In this document: one piece after another, positions 27,499 to 36,294 of the stretch | Layout: each line of letters opens with the position of its first letter | Numbering within the stretch: position 1 is the first letter of the stretch | Assembly: GCF_015351595.1 (NCBI RefSeq) | Contig: NZ_JADKPT010000009.1 | Coordinates: forward strand, 124,001-188,000 | Direction of reading: 5' to 3' | DNA from: Flavobacterium sp. LC2016-12 | GTDB lineage: Bacteria > Bacteroidota > Bacteroidia > Flavobacteriales > Flavobacteriaceae | DNA: 64,000 nucleotides | The notes under the pieces: generated by a model | What the model was told of the DNA's origin: nothing | Seen by the model: the letters and a program-made list of their open reading frames with translations, nothing else | Database searches by the model: none | Position numbers and translations under genes: made by a program

Positions 27499-28140
27499 CT
27501 ACAAAACCCGACTCACTGTCAATCCATCACGAATTGGCAACAAAACCGTTTCGACTCTCGGATCATTTTTTAAAAGTAAATTATATTCTAAGAGTACTTT
27601 TGTACTAACATCATTCGGATGAACTGGTTCGAGGATTTTTCCACTCCACAAAACATTATCAGATAAAATAATGCCGCCTTTATTCATTTTCGGAACAATC
27701 ATTTCCCAATAATTTAGGTAGTTTTCTTTGTCAGCATCAATAAAAACCAAATCAAACTTTACATCCAAAGTCGGGATAATATCAATTGCTTCTCCTAAAT
27801 GCTGAAAAATTTGATTTCCCCAAGACGAGGCATCAAAATATTTACGTTGAAAATCAATTAATTCTTCTTTGATATCAATAGTATGCAATTGACCGTTTTC
27901 CTGCATGCCTTCACACAAGCATAAAGCAGCGTAACCGGTATACGTTCCGATTTCCAGAATATTTACCGGACGGATCAATTTAGATAACATGCTCAAAACA
28001 CGACCTTGAAAGTGTCCGCTTAGCATTCTTGGTAAAAGAATTTTCTGGTACGTTTCTTTATTAAGTTTTGCTAATAATTCTGGTTCGTTTTCAGAATGTT
28101 GTTCGATATAATCTTCTAAGTCTTGTGAAATAAAATGCAT
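27499..28140 (-). CDS. Class I O-methyltransferase (catechol/caffeoyl-CoA type)
   Basis: 213 residues from the ATG at 28140 (MHFISQDLEDY). The longer frame starting at 28176 reads through the predicted promoter box and is rejected. SAM-binding motif I NILEIGTYTGYAA, then VFIDADKENY with the metal-binding Asp of the family, and GGIILSDNVLWSG. The family uses a divalent metal and usually methylates catechol-like hydroxyls. No neighbouring pathway gene indicates a substrate. Single gene. Confidence 0.88.
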   Translation of the reverse strand: MHFISQDLEDYIEQHSENEPELLAKLNKETYQKILLPRMLSGHFQGRVLSMLSKLIRPVNILEIGTYTGYAALCLCEGMQENGQLHTIDIKEELIDFQRKYFDASSWGNQIFQHLGEAIDIIPTLDVKFDLVFIDADKENYLNYWEMIVPKMNKGGIILSDNVLWSGKILEPVHPNDVSTKVLLEYNLLLKNDPRVETVLLPIRDGLTVSRVL

Positions 28141-28165
28141 CTTGTAGTATCTTCTAATTTGAGAG

Positions 28166-28173
28166 CAAAAATA
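28166..28173 (-). promoter_or_regulatory. Putative -7 box of the O-methyltransferase promoter
   Basis: Minus strand TATTTTTG then C, matching TAnnTTTG, 26 bases before the ATG at 28140. No good -33 TTG. Confidence 0.5.
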
Positions 28174-28201
28174 CAAAAAATATTGGCTCGCTTTTTTGCA
28201 T

Positions 28202-28233
28202 AAAAAAAACCATCCGCCGTAGGAGGATGGTTT
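28202..28233 (-). terminator. Terminator after the alanine-rich lipoprotein gene
   Basis: ACCATCC ... GGATGGT hairpin, followed on the minus strand by eight T. It sits just past the stop of the lipoprotein gene at 28257. Confidence 0.8.
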
Positions 28234-28256
28234 CAGTTTTGTAAATTCAAAAGAAA

Positions 28257-28622
28257 TTATTTTTTCAATGCTTCATTAACGTCTTTGGCAGTTTTTACTG
28301 TTCCGTCTTTTGCAGCTTTTGCAGCGGCTTCTGTTTTTTCTGCAGCTTTTTTAGCGGCTTCTTTTACATCTTGTGCAGCTTTGGTTGTGGCGTCTTTTAC
28401 ATCCTGAGCAGCATTTTCAGAAGCTTCTTTTGCAGTTGCGGCGGCATTTTCAGCTTTAATTACAGCACTATCCTTTGCCTGTTCAATATCTGTAGTCAGT
28501 GTATCAACTTTGTTTCCAAGAGTTAATTCGTCTTCTCCCGGTTTTGGTTCTTTCTTCTCACAAGATTGAACAGCGAATGCTAATAAAGCTACAACAGCTA
28601 AGCTTAAAATTTGTTTTTTCAT
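28257..28622 (-). CDS. Alanine/lysine-rich helical lipoprotein
   Basis: A 121-residue lipoprotein: signal MKKQILSLAVVALLAFAVQSC with Cys 21 as lipid site. The mature part is a continuous charged amphipathic helix of 11-residue style repeats (for example AAQDVKDATTK followed by AAQDVKEAAKK), similar to LEA/apolipoprotein-like stress proteins. No catalytic domain. It may be an envelope stress or cell-wall-spanning protein; this is inference. Single gene with its own terminator. Confidence 0.8.
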   Translation of the reverse strand: MKKQILSLAVVALLAFAVQSCEKKEPKPGEDELTLGNKVDTLTTDIEQAKDSAVIKAENAAATAKEASENAAQDVKDATTKAAQDVKEAAKKAAEKTEAAAKAAKDGTVKTAKDVNEALKK

Positions 28623-28824
28623 GATTAAATTCTTTTTAAAAGTTGATAAAATATAAAGGTTATAAAGCTGAAAAAATAAAAATACAAATTTTAAAATTAA
28701 GCGCTCTTTGTAAGATTATTTTCCTGTGAAGAGCAAGACAATTCCCGTGCCAATTTTTTTGATTTTGAAAGTTTGCTTCTAAATTTTTTTATATTCTTTA
28801 ATGAAGAAAGATACTCTATTTTTT

Positions 28825-29376
28825 TTAGTTTTTGTACAAACTGAAATTGATCGCAATTTCGTCTTTTACTTTAATTAAACCCGCCATTTTTGTTGGTGGT
28901 TCTAACTCTATGTCAGAAAATTTTAGATTAAGAGAGCCTTGAATTTTATTGTTGTCCGAATATAATATAAAATCTTTGTATTGGAGTGTTTTATTGGTTA
29001 TCAAAAAGATCAGATTGCATTTGTAATTTTTCCCAACTGAGCTGATATCTTTAATGCAAACGGTACTATTTGGGAACTGTTTTATTTTTACTGTTCCTTG
29101 TAGGTCTTTTGTCATTATTTTGTTTCCACAATCAAAATTCGACATCTTGATTTCTGTATTAAAAATGTTTTTTTTGATTGAATTTAAATAAATGGTATCT
29201 TTTTTAGTGAAATAATTAGAGCAGTTATACTTACCAACGGTTGAGTTTCCGGTAATTTCAATTTTGATTTTATTAATTACTAAAATAGAATCATTTGGTA
29301 AAAAAGTGGGTTTAGCACTTCCTAAGAAAAAGAAAATTACTAAACCCAAAATTAAATTTAAAAACAAACGTTTCAT
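28825..29376 (-). CDS. YceI-like protein, distal
   Basis: 183 residues from the ATG at 29376 (MKRLFLNLILG), which gives a clear signal peptide; the longer frame to 29403 overlaps the barrel gene and is less likely. The mature region is an all-beta fold resembling the YceI lipocalin-like family, with KIEITGNSTVGKYNCSNY and ending KVKDEIAINFSLYK. It is the last gene of a three-gene operon, 4 bases after the barrel gene. Weaker match than the first YceI gene; probably binds a hydrophobic ligand such as a quinone or isoprenoid, by family analogy. Confidence 0.7.
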   Translation of the reverse strand: MKRLFLNLILGLVIFFFLGSAKPTFLPNDSILVINKIKIEITGNSTVGKYNCSNYFTKKDTIYLNSIKKNIFNTEIKMSNFDCGNKIMTKDLQGTVKIKQFPNSTVCIKDISSVGKNYKCNLIFLITNKTLQYKDFILYSDNNKIQGSLNLKFSDIELEPPTKMAGLIKVKDEIAINFSLYKN

Positions 29377-29380
29377 TTTA

Positions 29381-30772
29381 TCAGAATGAAATAACTGCTT
29401 CAAACATTATTCCCTGAAAGCTGCCTCCGAAAAGGTCATTTGGAGTTGCACCATTAAATTGGGCGAAGTTTTTATAATTCTGATTCACATATTCTAATTT
29501 AGCCAAAACATTTTTTGTCATAAACCAGCCGGCAGCGCCTTCAAATCTATTTATTTGGATAGCTTCAGCGCTTGCATTTGAAAGTTTTCCATCAACTAAA
29601 TTGTATTTTCCACCTACATAAAATCTTTCTCCTTCTCCAAAACGATATACCAAATCCCCAACATATTGATTTACTTTACGAGTGTCATCAGTACCTTTGA
29701 AGTCGCCGCCAGAGGTAAATTCTAAAGTTCCAAAAAACTCAAGGCCTTTGTATTTAATAAATGGATTAATCATATAAGATGTTGCCCAGTTTCCGTATGC
29801 GGGATTAAATCTTCCCGTATCTTTATTTGCCGTTGGATCGAAATTATTAGCGACAGCTGTAATTACATTTCCAGTAGTCGGATTTATTACATTATAATCA
29901 GCATGACTCATTACGCCATAAAAACGGCTTCCTGCTCTGTCTGAAGCATATAAATTTCCACTAGAATTTGCTGTATGATAATAAGATCCGGTAAGTCTGA
30001 TTCTCAAATCCTGATTAATTTGCTTATCCCAGCCTAATTTCGCAAGGATTGATGGGCTAATTGTGGTGTTTGCATTTGGTTTTACGGGTGTTGTTGGAGC
30101 TGGGACGATTTCAGCTACACTTTGATTTAATTTAGAATTTGTAACACCAATCATACTGACAAATCCAGATCTGTTGTAGTAAAGTTCAGCTCCCATTTCG
30201 GTAATAAATGCATCCATAATATTATTACCTACGAACGGATTCATAAAAGCATTTCCGTTGTCTGATCTTCTAAAATGGGCATCGCCATAATTATTCTCCA
30301 TCTGACCAATTTTGATCGTAGTATACTGCATAAAATCAGCTAAGAAATCTTTTTTAATAAAGTCTAGTTTATCAATTTGCAGGTAACCACCTTTTACCCA
30401 GGTTTCATTGTGATGTCTTGAAGCCAGATATACATCTAAGTTTACGCGCACACCATCATATAGTTGAGCTCCAATGGTAAAATTTGCATTTGGCAAATTG
30501 AAATTATTTTCAAGATTATTTAGTCTGTAACCTGGAGCAGTCGGTAGGTTTTTTTGATCATTAAAGGAGTTTAAGGCTTGAAATTGAAGAGCAAATGCAG
30601 CTCCCATATCGACACTAAGTCCTTTAAAAGCAACAGTGTCTTTTTTAACATCAAATTGATTGATCCCTTTTTGACTTCGTGGAATTTGGTTCTGAATGTG
30701 TCCAAAACTGACTTGCGCATTTGCAGCAAACGTACTGGCTAAAGCAATAAATAGAATATAGATTTTTTTCAT
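29381..30772 (-). CDS. Outer-membrane beta-barrel protein, porin-like
   Basis: 463 residues, signal MKKIYILFIALASTFAANAQ. The mature protein is built of alternating strands rich in aromatic and polar residues and ends in FQGIMFEAVISF, with a terminal Phe as in outer-membrane barrels. Segments such as GQMENNYGDAHFRRSD and DVYLASRHHNE fit porin-like strands. It sits between two YceI-like genes on the same strand with 4-5 base gaps, so all three are probably one unit. Substrate unknown. Confidence 0.78.
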   Translation of the reverse strand: MKKIYILFIALASTFAANAQVSFGHIQNQIPRSQKGINQFDVKKDTVAFKGLSVDMGAAFALQFQALNSFNDQKNLPTAPGYRLNNLENNFNLPNANFTIGAQLYDGVRVNLDVYLASRHHNETWVKGGYLQIDKLDFIKKDFLADFMQYTTIKIGQMENNYGDAHFRRSDNGNAFMNPFVGNNIMDAFITEMGAELYYNRSGFVSMIGVTNSKLNQSVAEIVPAPTTPVKPNANTTISPSILAKLGWDKQINQDLRIRLTGSYYHTANSSGNLYASDRAGSRFYGVMSHADYNVINPTTGNVITAVANNFDPTANKDTGRFNPAYGNWATSYMINPFIKYKGLEFFGTLEFTSGGDFKGTDDTRKVNQYVGDLVYRFGEGERFYVGGKYNLVDGKLSNASAEAIQINRFEGAAGWFMTKNVLAKLEYVNQNYKNFAQFNGATPNDLFGGSFQGIMFEAVISF

Positions 30773-30777
30773 GGCGA

Positions 30778-31347
30778 TTATAAATTAAAGTTTAGATTAA
30801 ATTTTAAGGTCAGATCCTGACCAGTTTTGATGGTGCCGAGTAAAGCCGTTGGGGATTTCATTCCGAAATCTGCAAAAGTGATTTTGTTGCTTCCCTGCAT
30901 GTTTACTCCATCTTTGGTAATAATTGTTTTTAAAGTTGTTTTCAGAATTTTGCTAACTCCTGCAATAGTGTAAGTTCCGGTGAGTTCCCACGTAGTTTCG
31001 TTTAGTTTTTCAGCGGATTTTAAAACATATTTTATGTTCTTTTGTTTATCTGTTTTCAAAGTTTCATATGCGACCTTATCCATGCTTTTTTTCTCACTTT
31101 TAATGCTTTCTGACAAAAGAATAACCGAAAGTGATTCGATAGCAGTTAGTTTAGAATTAGTAATTTCTAAATTGCCTGTTCCGGTACCTGAGCTGGATTT
31201 CATTTCCCAATCATGCAGCGTTGAAGTGCCTGAAACAGAAAAGGTCGATTTGTTATCTAAGGTGTAGTTTTTTTGTGCAGATGCAAGTGTTGAGATTCCC
31301 AGAAAGGAAATTAGAATTACGAGTAGTTTTATTTTTCTTGATTTCAT
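30778..31347 (-). CDS. YceI family protein, proximal
   Basis: 189 residues, signal MKSRKIKLLVILISFLGISTLASA. The mature protein is a recognisable YceI domain: KNYTLDNKSTFSVSGTSTLHDWEMKS at the start, SLSVILLSESIKSEKK, YETLKTDKQKNIKYVLKSAEKLNE in the middle and KITFADFGMKSP near the end. The family forms a lipocalin-like barrel that binds long isoprenoid-like molecules in the periplasm. First gene of the three-gene operon, 5 bases before the barrel gene. Confidence 0.88.
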   Translation of the reverse strand: MKSRKIKLLVILISFLGISTLASAQKNYTLDNKSTFSVSGTSTLHDWEMKSSSGTGTGNLEITNSKLTAIESLSVILLSESIKSEKKSMDKVAYETLKTDKQKNIKYVLKSAEKLNETTWELTGTYTIAGVSKILKTTLKTIITKDGVNMQGSNKITFADFGMKSPTALLGTIKTGQDLTLKFNLNFNL

Positions 31348-31645
31348 TTTAATAATTTTTTTGAAATGTTTATGGCTTTTGCCTATTCTGCCTTAGTACT
31401 AATAGCATCCTTTGTTAACTTGAACCAAATTTATCTAGTATGTTATAAGATTTTACTGATAAAAATCATTGTTAAAATTTTATTAAAATGATATTTATGA
31501 CTACATCGATTTCAGTAATTGTTTCGCAGGTTATAGATGGAAAAATGAATGTTAAAATTGTAGAAATAGAAGTTTTTTAAAATTGCTCCCGTATCAATTT
31601 TTAAGATTGTATCGTAGTTTATACCATTAGAAATGAACAAATCCT
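31348..31645. other. Divergent intergenic region between YceI operon and rlmN
   Basis: About 300 bases of AT-rich DNA without a convincing gene, carrying the regulatory region of the leftward YceI operon and the approach to the rlmN promoter. I see a minor CTTTGTTAACTTGAACC stretch but no strong structured element. Confidence 0.4.
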
Positions 31646-31653
31646 TAAATTTG
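31646..31653 (+). promoter_or_regulatory. Putative -7 box of rlmN, very close to the start codon
   Basis: TAAATTTG then CACC, full match to the -7 consensus. The ATG at 31658 follows only four bases after the box, so the transcript would have almost no leader. No clear -33 TTG. Confidence 0.5.
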
Positions 31654-31657
31654 CACC

Positions 31658-32701
31658 ATGCAAATCGAGAAAAAAGACATAAGAGCCTTATCAAAAGATC
31701 AATTACGAGAGTTTTTTGTCGCAAATAATGACAAAGCTTTTCGTGGAAATCAAGTCTATGAATGGTTGTGGAGCAAAGGAGCACATAGCTTTGAGGATAT
31801 GACGAACGTTGCCAAAACAACACGTTCTATGCTTGAGGACAATTTTGTAATCAACCATATTAAGGTTGATACCATGCAGCGCAGTAGTGACGGCACAGTA
31901 AAAAATGCAGTACGCCTTCATGACGGTTTAGTGGTAGAATCCGTTTTGATTCCGACAGACACCAGAACAACAGCTTGTGTGTCAAGTCAGGTTGGGTGTA
32001 GTTTAGATTGTAATTTCTGTGCTACATCAAGATTGAAAAGAATGCGTAATCTGGAGCCTGGAGAAATATACGATCAGATTCTGGCAATTGATAAAGAAAG
32101 TCGTTTGTATCACAATCATCCGCTTTCAAACATTGTTTTTATGGGAATGGGAGAGCCTTTAATGAACTACAATAATGTCATTAAAGCAATTGATATGGTA
32201 ACTTCATCAGAAGGTTTAGGAATGTCGCCAAAACGTATTATGGTGTCAACTTCCGGAATTCCGAAAATGATTAAGAAAATGGCTGATGATGATGTGAAAT
32301 TCAAATTGGCAGTTTCATTACATTCGGCAATCGACGAAATTCGCGGACGAATCATGCCTTTCAGTGTAAATTTTCCTTTAAAAGATTTACGTGAAGCCTT
32401 AGAATATTGGTACAGAAAGACAAAAAGCAAAATATCATACGAATATGTAGTTTGGAAGGGAATTAACGATGACAAAGCCTCAATTGATGCTTTGGTAAAA
32501 TTCTGTAAATATGTTCCTTGTAAGGTTAATTTAATTGAATATAATCCAATTGATGACGGTGAGTTTCAACAAGCCTCAGAAGAATCTATTATGGCTTACA
32601 TAAAAGCTTTGGAAAATATTGGAGTAGTGGTTAAAGTACGTCGCAGTCGCGGAAAAGATATTGACGCTGCCTGCGGACAATTGGCAAATAAAGAAGGATA
32701 A
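31658..32701 (+). CDS. rlmN: 23S rRNA (adenine2503-C2)-methyltransferase
   Basis: A 347-residue radical SAM enzyme that methylates C2 of A2503 in 23S rRNA and of A37 in tRNAs. The 4Fe-4S motif is CSLDCNFCATS (CxxxCxxC). The SAM-binding segment GMGEPLMNYNNV and the catalytic C-terminal region with VRRSRGKDIDAACGQL (including the methylated Cys) complete it. Length is standard. It may be translated from a leaderless transcript. A bidirectional terminator follows. Confidence 0.96.
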   Translation: MQIEKKDIRALSKDQLREFFVANNDKAFRGNQVYEWLWSKGAHSFEDMTNVAKTTRSMLEDNFVINHIKVDTMQRSSDGTVKNAVRLHDGLVVESVLIPTDTRTTACVSSQVGCSLDCNFCATSRLKRMRNLEPGEIYDQILAIDKESRLYHNHPLSNIVFMGMGEPLMNYNNVIKAIDMVTSSEGLGMSPKRIMVSTSGIPKMIKKMADDDVKFKLAVSLHSAIDEIRGRIMPFSVNFPLKDLREALEYWYRKTKSKISYEYVVWKGINDDKASIDALVKFCKYVPCKVNLIEYNPIDDGEFQQASEESIMAYIKALENIGVVVKVRRSRGKDIDAACGQLANKEG

Positions 32702-32723
32702 ATTTCGATTATTATAAATAAAC

Positions 32724-32771
32724 AAAAAAGCATTAAAAACGAGAGATCTTCTTGTTCTTAATGCTTTTTTT
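32724..32771. terminator. Bidirectional terminator between rlmN and a lipoprotein gene
   Basis: AAAAAAGCATTAA pairs with TTAATGCTTTTTT around a 22-base loop that contains a GAGAGATCTTC mini-hairpin. Serves the two convergent genes. Confidence 0.8.
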
Positions 32772-32788
32772 CTGGGCAAAAAGGATTC

Positions 32789-33649
32789 TTATTTTTTCAA
32801 ATCGATTTCTTCCGTCACGCCGTCTTTTGTGATTTTAGCAAGTGTGTCGCAACTTCCGTCTCCGTAATCAATAACTGCCGAAGCACCATTTTTAGTTACA
32901 GAAACAATTCCTTTTACAGCAAATGATTTTTTACATATTGCTTTAAATTGTAAAGGTGTTGTGATTTCAGCTGAAAAGGTATCTCCATTTGGAAAAGTAG
33001 TTGTACCGCTACCGGTTACCAAATAAGCATTATCTTCCCAATTGAACCAGGTATCATAACCTTCTACCATTTCTTTAACCAAAGAACCTTTTCTAACGTA
33101 AACGCCACCATCATCAAAAGTAATGGTCAGGTCGATTGCAGCCGTAAATACAGGATGTGCTGTTGCTAGTAAATCGGTTGTTTTTACAGTTCGTACGATG
33201 CTTTTACTACCCTGAAGTTTTTTGCCATTGTGATAAAATCCATCAAAAGTATAACTAATGGTCTGAGTTGAAGCCGAAAAATCATTAGAGAATGAAATAA
33301 CCATTTTTCCTTTTACGGTATTTCCGTTTTCTAACGTACAGCCTTCAACACCAAAATCTACGGTTCTGGTCCAGGTACTATTAGTTAATACGGTTGTGAT
33401 AACAGCACAACTCGGAAGGAAATTTTTTACCGGTCCGCTTGGTTTACTTGTCACATTTTGTTGTGCGCTAAATTGATCTTCAGCAATATTGGTTACATCA
33501 TCTATTGAGGCGTCAATTTTAGAATTTGTAACTATTTCATCTTTTGTTATTGCTGCAGATGATCCGTCATTTGTTTTTTCATCAGAATTACAGCTGATAA
33601 AAAAAGATAAAGCGACTAATGTTCCAATAAATAAAAATTTTGTTTTCAT
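32789..33649 (-). CDS. Hypothetical secreted lipoprotein
   Basis: 286 residues, lipoprotein signal ending FFISCNSDEK with Cys 20 as the lipid site. The following 60 residues are Ser/Thr/Lys rich; then repeated beta strands such as VDFGVEGCTLENGNTVKGKM, with GCT and CDTLAKI cysteines and a C-terminal GDGSCDTLAKI. I do not recognise a named domain beyond a conserved Flavobacterium hypothetical. Single gene convergent with rlmN. Confidence 0.7.
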   Translation of the reverse strand: MKTKFLFIGTLVALSFFISCNSDEKTNDGSSAAITKDEIVTNSKIDASIDDVTNIAEDQFSAQQNVTSKPSGPVKNFLPSCAVITTVLTNSTWTRTVDFGVEGCTLENGNTVKGKMVISFSNDFSASTQTISYTFDGFYHNGKKLQGSKSIVRTVKTTDLLATAHPVFTAAIDLTITFDDGGVYVRKGSLVKEMVEGYDTWFNWEDNAYLVTGSGTTTFPNGDTFSAEITTPLQFKAICKKSFAVKGIVSVTKNGASAVIDYGDGSCDTLAKITKDGVTEEIDLKK

Positions 33650-33807
33650 AATAAATTAGTTTTACGTGATTTTAATTAATGAACTCAAATTAGGCTTTAA
33701 CCAGATTATGTTTTGGGTGGTGAATTTACATTAGTGTACAAATTGTTGATATACTAACGTAAAATACACAACGTTTTTTTATTTAAAATAGTATATTTGG
33801 AATCGAA

Positions 33808-34785
33808 ATGAATATTACTTCTCAAATAAAACAGCCCATTTTTAACGAGATGGAACTTTTTGAAAAAAAGTTCCATGAATCGATGACTTCAAAGGTTGCA
33901 TTACTGAACCGTATTACGTATTACATTGTAAATCGAAAAGGAAAACAAATGCGTCCTATGTTTGTTTTTCTGACAGCAAAAATGGTTTCTGAAGGTATTG
34001 TAAACGAAAGAACGTATCGCGGAGCTTCTGTAATTGAGTTGATTCATACAGCAACTTTAGTTCATGATGATGTGGTTGATGATAGCAATCGCCGTCGTGG
34101 ATTTTTTTCGATTAATGCACTTTGGAAAAATAAAATTGCTGTTTTGGTTGGAGATTATTTATTATCGAAAGGATTATTGCTTTCGATAGATAATGGTGAT
34201 TTTGATTTACTCCGAATTATTTCTGTTGCCGTTCGCGAAATGAGCGAAGGAGAATTACTTCAAATAGAGAAAGCCAGAAGACTTGATATTACTGAAGATA
34301 TTTATTATGAAATTATCCGAAAAAAGACCGCCACACTTATCGCGGCTTGTTGTGCACTTGGCGCAAAATCGGTAATTGAAGATGATATTCAGGTCGAGAA
34401 TATGCGCAAATTCGGTGAGCTTATCGGAATGGCTTTTCAAATCAAGGATGACTTGTTCGATTATAGTGAAGAAGCCATCGGTAAACCAACCGGAATTGAT
34501 ATTAAAGAGCAAAAAATGACTTTGCCTTTAATTCATGTTTTAAATACTTGTACTCCGCAAGAAAAAAAGTGGCTGATCAACTCCATCAAAAATCACAATA
34601 AAGACAAAAAACGCGTTAAAGAAGTTATTGCTTTTGTAAAAGACAATAATGGTTTGGCGTACGCCGAAAATAAAATGGTGCAATTCCAGCACGAAGCACT
34701 TTTACTTTTAGAGAATTACCCTGATTCTGAGTTTAAAGATGCTCTTACTTTGATGGTGAACTACGTTATTGAGAGAAAAAAATAA
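33808..34785 (+). CDS. Polyprenyl diphosphate synthase (octaprenyl/menaquinone type)
   Basis: 325 residues. Both aspartate-rich motifs are present: LVHDDVVDDSNRRRG near residue 89 and QIKDDLFDYSEE near 212. Chain-elongating trans-isoprenyl synthases of this length produce C35-C40 side chains for menaquinone. GKQMRPMF, typical of the enzyme N-terminus, is visible. The following 190 bases separate it from an ECF sigma gene, so it is probably a separate unit. Confidence 0.92.
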   Translation: MNITSQIKQPIFNEMELFEKKFHESMTSKVALLNRITYYIVNRKGKQMRPMFVFLTAKMVSEGIVNERTYRGASVIELIHTATLVHDDVVDDSNRRRGFFSINALWKNKIAVLVGDYLLSKGLLLSIDNGDFDLLRIISVAVREMSEGELLQIEKARRLDITEDIYYEIIRKKTATLIAACCALGAKSVIEDDIQVENMRKFGELIGMAFQIKDDLFDYSEEAIGKPTGIDIKEQKMTLPLIHVLNTCTPQEKKWLINSIKNHNKDKKRVKEVIAFVKDNNGLAYAENKMVQFQHEALLLLENYPDSEFKDALTLMVNYVIERKK

Positions 34786-34975
34786 TTAGATAATTAGAAA
34801 ATTTGTCAATTAGATAATTGGTTGTACTTTGTTGTAAATCAGTTGTTTGTTTTTACTTGTTTGGAATTTGGATTTTTTTTATTGATTTTTTTCCAACCTC
34901 ATGCAACCATTTCTCAACCTAACTCGTCTATGCTAATAGAAGTCTGTTAGTAAACCAAAAACCGAAAGCTTATAA

Positions 34976-35536
34976 ATGAAAATTATTCATTTACATCAAG
35001 AAGAAACCGAACTTATAAAGTTGGCTGTCGAAAATAATCGGCAAGCACAACAACAGATATACAGCCGGTTTTCTTCAAAAATGTTAAGTGTTTGTCGACA
35101 ATATATAAAAGACATTCAGCTGGCAGAAGATGTAATGATCACGGCTTATATGAAAGTGTTTGCCAACTTGAACAAATTTGAACATAAAGGAAGTTTTGAA
35201 GGCTGGATTCGTCGGATAATGGTAAACGAATGCATTTCGTATTTAAGAGTTCAGAAGAAAGTGAAATTTACTGAAGATGAAATTTATGTAGAAGAAAGTT
35301 TCAATGCAATTGACAGTCAGTTTTCAATAGATCAGATTCAGTTTTTAATTGATGCTTTACCGGACGGTTATAAAATGGTTTTCAATTTATACGCCATTGA
35401 AGGATACAAACACAATGAAATTGCCAAGATGTTAGGTATTAATGAAGGAACATCTAAATCGCAATTATCGCACGCCAGAAAAATGCTGCAAACACAAATT
35501 ACTATTTTAAAAAAACAAGATAATGGAACCGAATAA
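34976..35536 (+). CDS. ECF RNA polymerase sigma factor
   Basis: 186 residues with the two conserved sigma-70 ECF regions: region 2 (SRFSSKMLSVCRQYIKD, DVMITAYMKVFANLNKFEH, GWIRRIMVNECISYLR) and region 4 (LPDGYKMVFNLYAIEGYKHNEIAKMLGINEGT, with SKSQLSHARKML). The downstream gene overlaps by 14 bases and encodes a protein with one transmembrane helix, consistent with an anti-sigma partner. Trigger and regulon are not visible. Confidence 0.93.
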   Translation: MKIIHLHQEETELIKLAVENNRQAQQQIYSRFSSKMLSVCRQYIKDIQLAEDVMITAYMKVFANLNKFEHKGSFEGWIRRIMVNECISYLRVQKKVKFTEDEIYVEESFNAIDSQFSIDQIQFLIDALPDGYKMVFNLYAIEGYKHNEIAKMLGINEGTSKSQLSHARKMLQTQITILKKQDNGTE

Positions 35537-36251
35537 TTTTGAAAAGGATTTCCGTGAAAAACTAAACGAGCGCAAAATTGAACCAAGCGATAAAGCGTGG
35601 GGTCGATTGGATGCGATGCTGAGTGTTGCTGAAGAAAAGAAACAGCCAAAAAAGAAAAACAAATGGTTGTATATCGCAGCAAGCCTTGTTGGGTTTTTAT
35701 TGGTTGGAACTTTCTTCTTTAATCAGAAGAAAAACGAAGTTGAAATTCCAAAAAACACTATTGTAATTAAAGAAGATCAAAAGAGAGATTCAGTAGTAAA
35801 ACCAACTCTAAACATAATTGATTCGGTTAAAACGGAAATTGCCGTTTCTGAAAAAGATGGAACCCAAACTTCAGCAAAAAAATCAATTGCAGAAAAAATA
35901 AATCATAATAAAAACACAAATAAAACCATTAAAAATGAATCAAATCAAATAGCGGAGTCTTCAGTCATCATCAAAAACAATCAGGAAAAACAATCCATCA
36001 ACAATCAAACTTCAGTTGTCGAAACTTCTAAAAGCGAAACAGTAGATCAATTATTGGATTCGGCCGAAAAAACAATAATTGCTGAAAATTCGACTAAGCC
36101 AAAATCAAGAGTAAAAATAAATGCTAATGATTTACTTAATCAAGTCGATGGAGAATTAGAACTCTCTTTCAGAGAAAAACTTATTTCTAAAATCAATAGA
36201 AATTATCAAACGGTCAAAGTGGCCGTTGCTAATAGAAATGTTAAAAATTAA
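35523..36251 (+). CDS. Single-pass membrane protein, probable anti-sigma partner
   Basis: 242 residues, overlapping the sigma gene by 14 bases. Residues 1-46 are soluble and charged (NFEKDFREKLNERKIEPSD), then a helix WLYIAASLVGFLLVGTFFF near 49-67, then a long Lys/Asn/Ser-rich region. The N-terminal soluble portion is where an anti-sigma factor would contact its sigma factor, but I see no clear zinc anti-sigma signature, so the role is inferred from position. Confidence 0.65.
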   Translation: MEPNNFEKDFREKLNERKIEPSDKAWGRLDAMLSVAEEKKQPKKKNKWLYIAASLVGFLLVGTFFFNQKKNEVEIPKNTIVIKEDQKRDSVVKPTLNIIDSVKTEIAVSEKDGTQTSAKKSIAEKINHNKNTNKTIKNESNQIAESSVIIKNNQEKQSINNQTSVVETSKSETVDQLLDSAEKTIIAENSTKPKSRVKINANDLLNQVDGELELSFREKLISKINRNYQTVKVAVANRNVKN

Positions 36252-36294
36252 TTATTAAGATCGTCAATCAAATCATCAATCAAAAAAAACAATC

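Noticed and set aside
34786..34975. Small RNA between the prenyl synthase and ECF genes
   Set aside because: Only AT-rich direct repeats (ATTAGATAATT twice); no hairpin or promoter strong enough to call.
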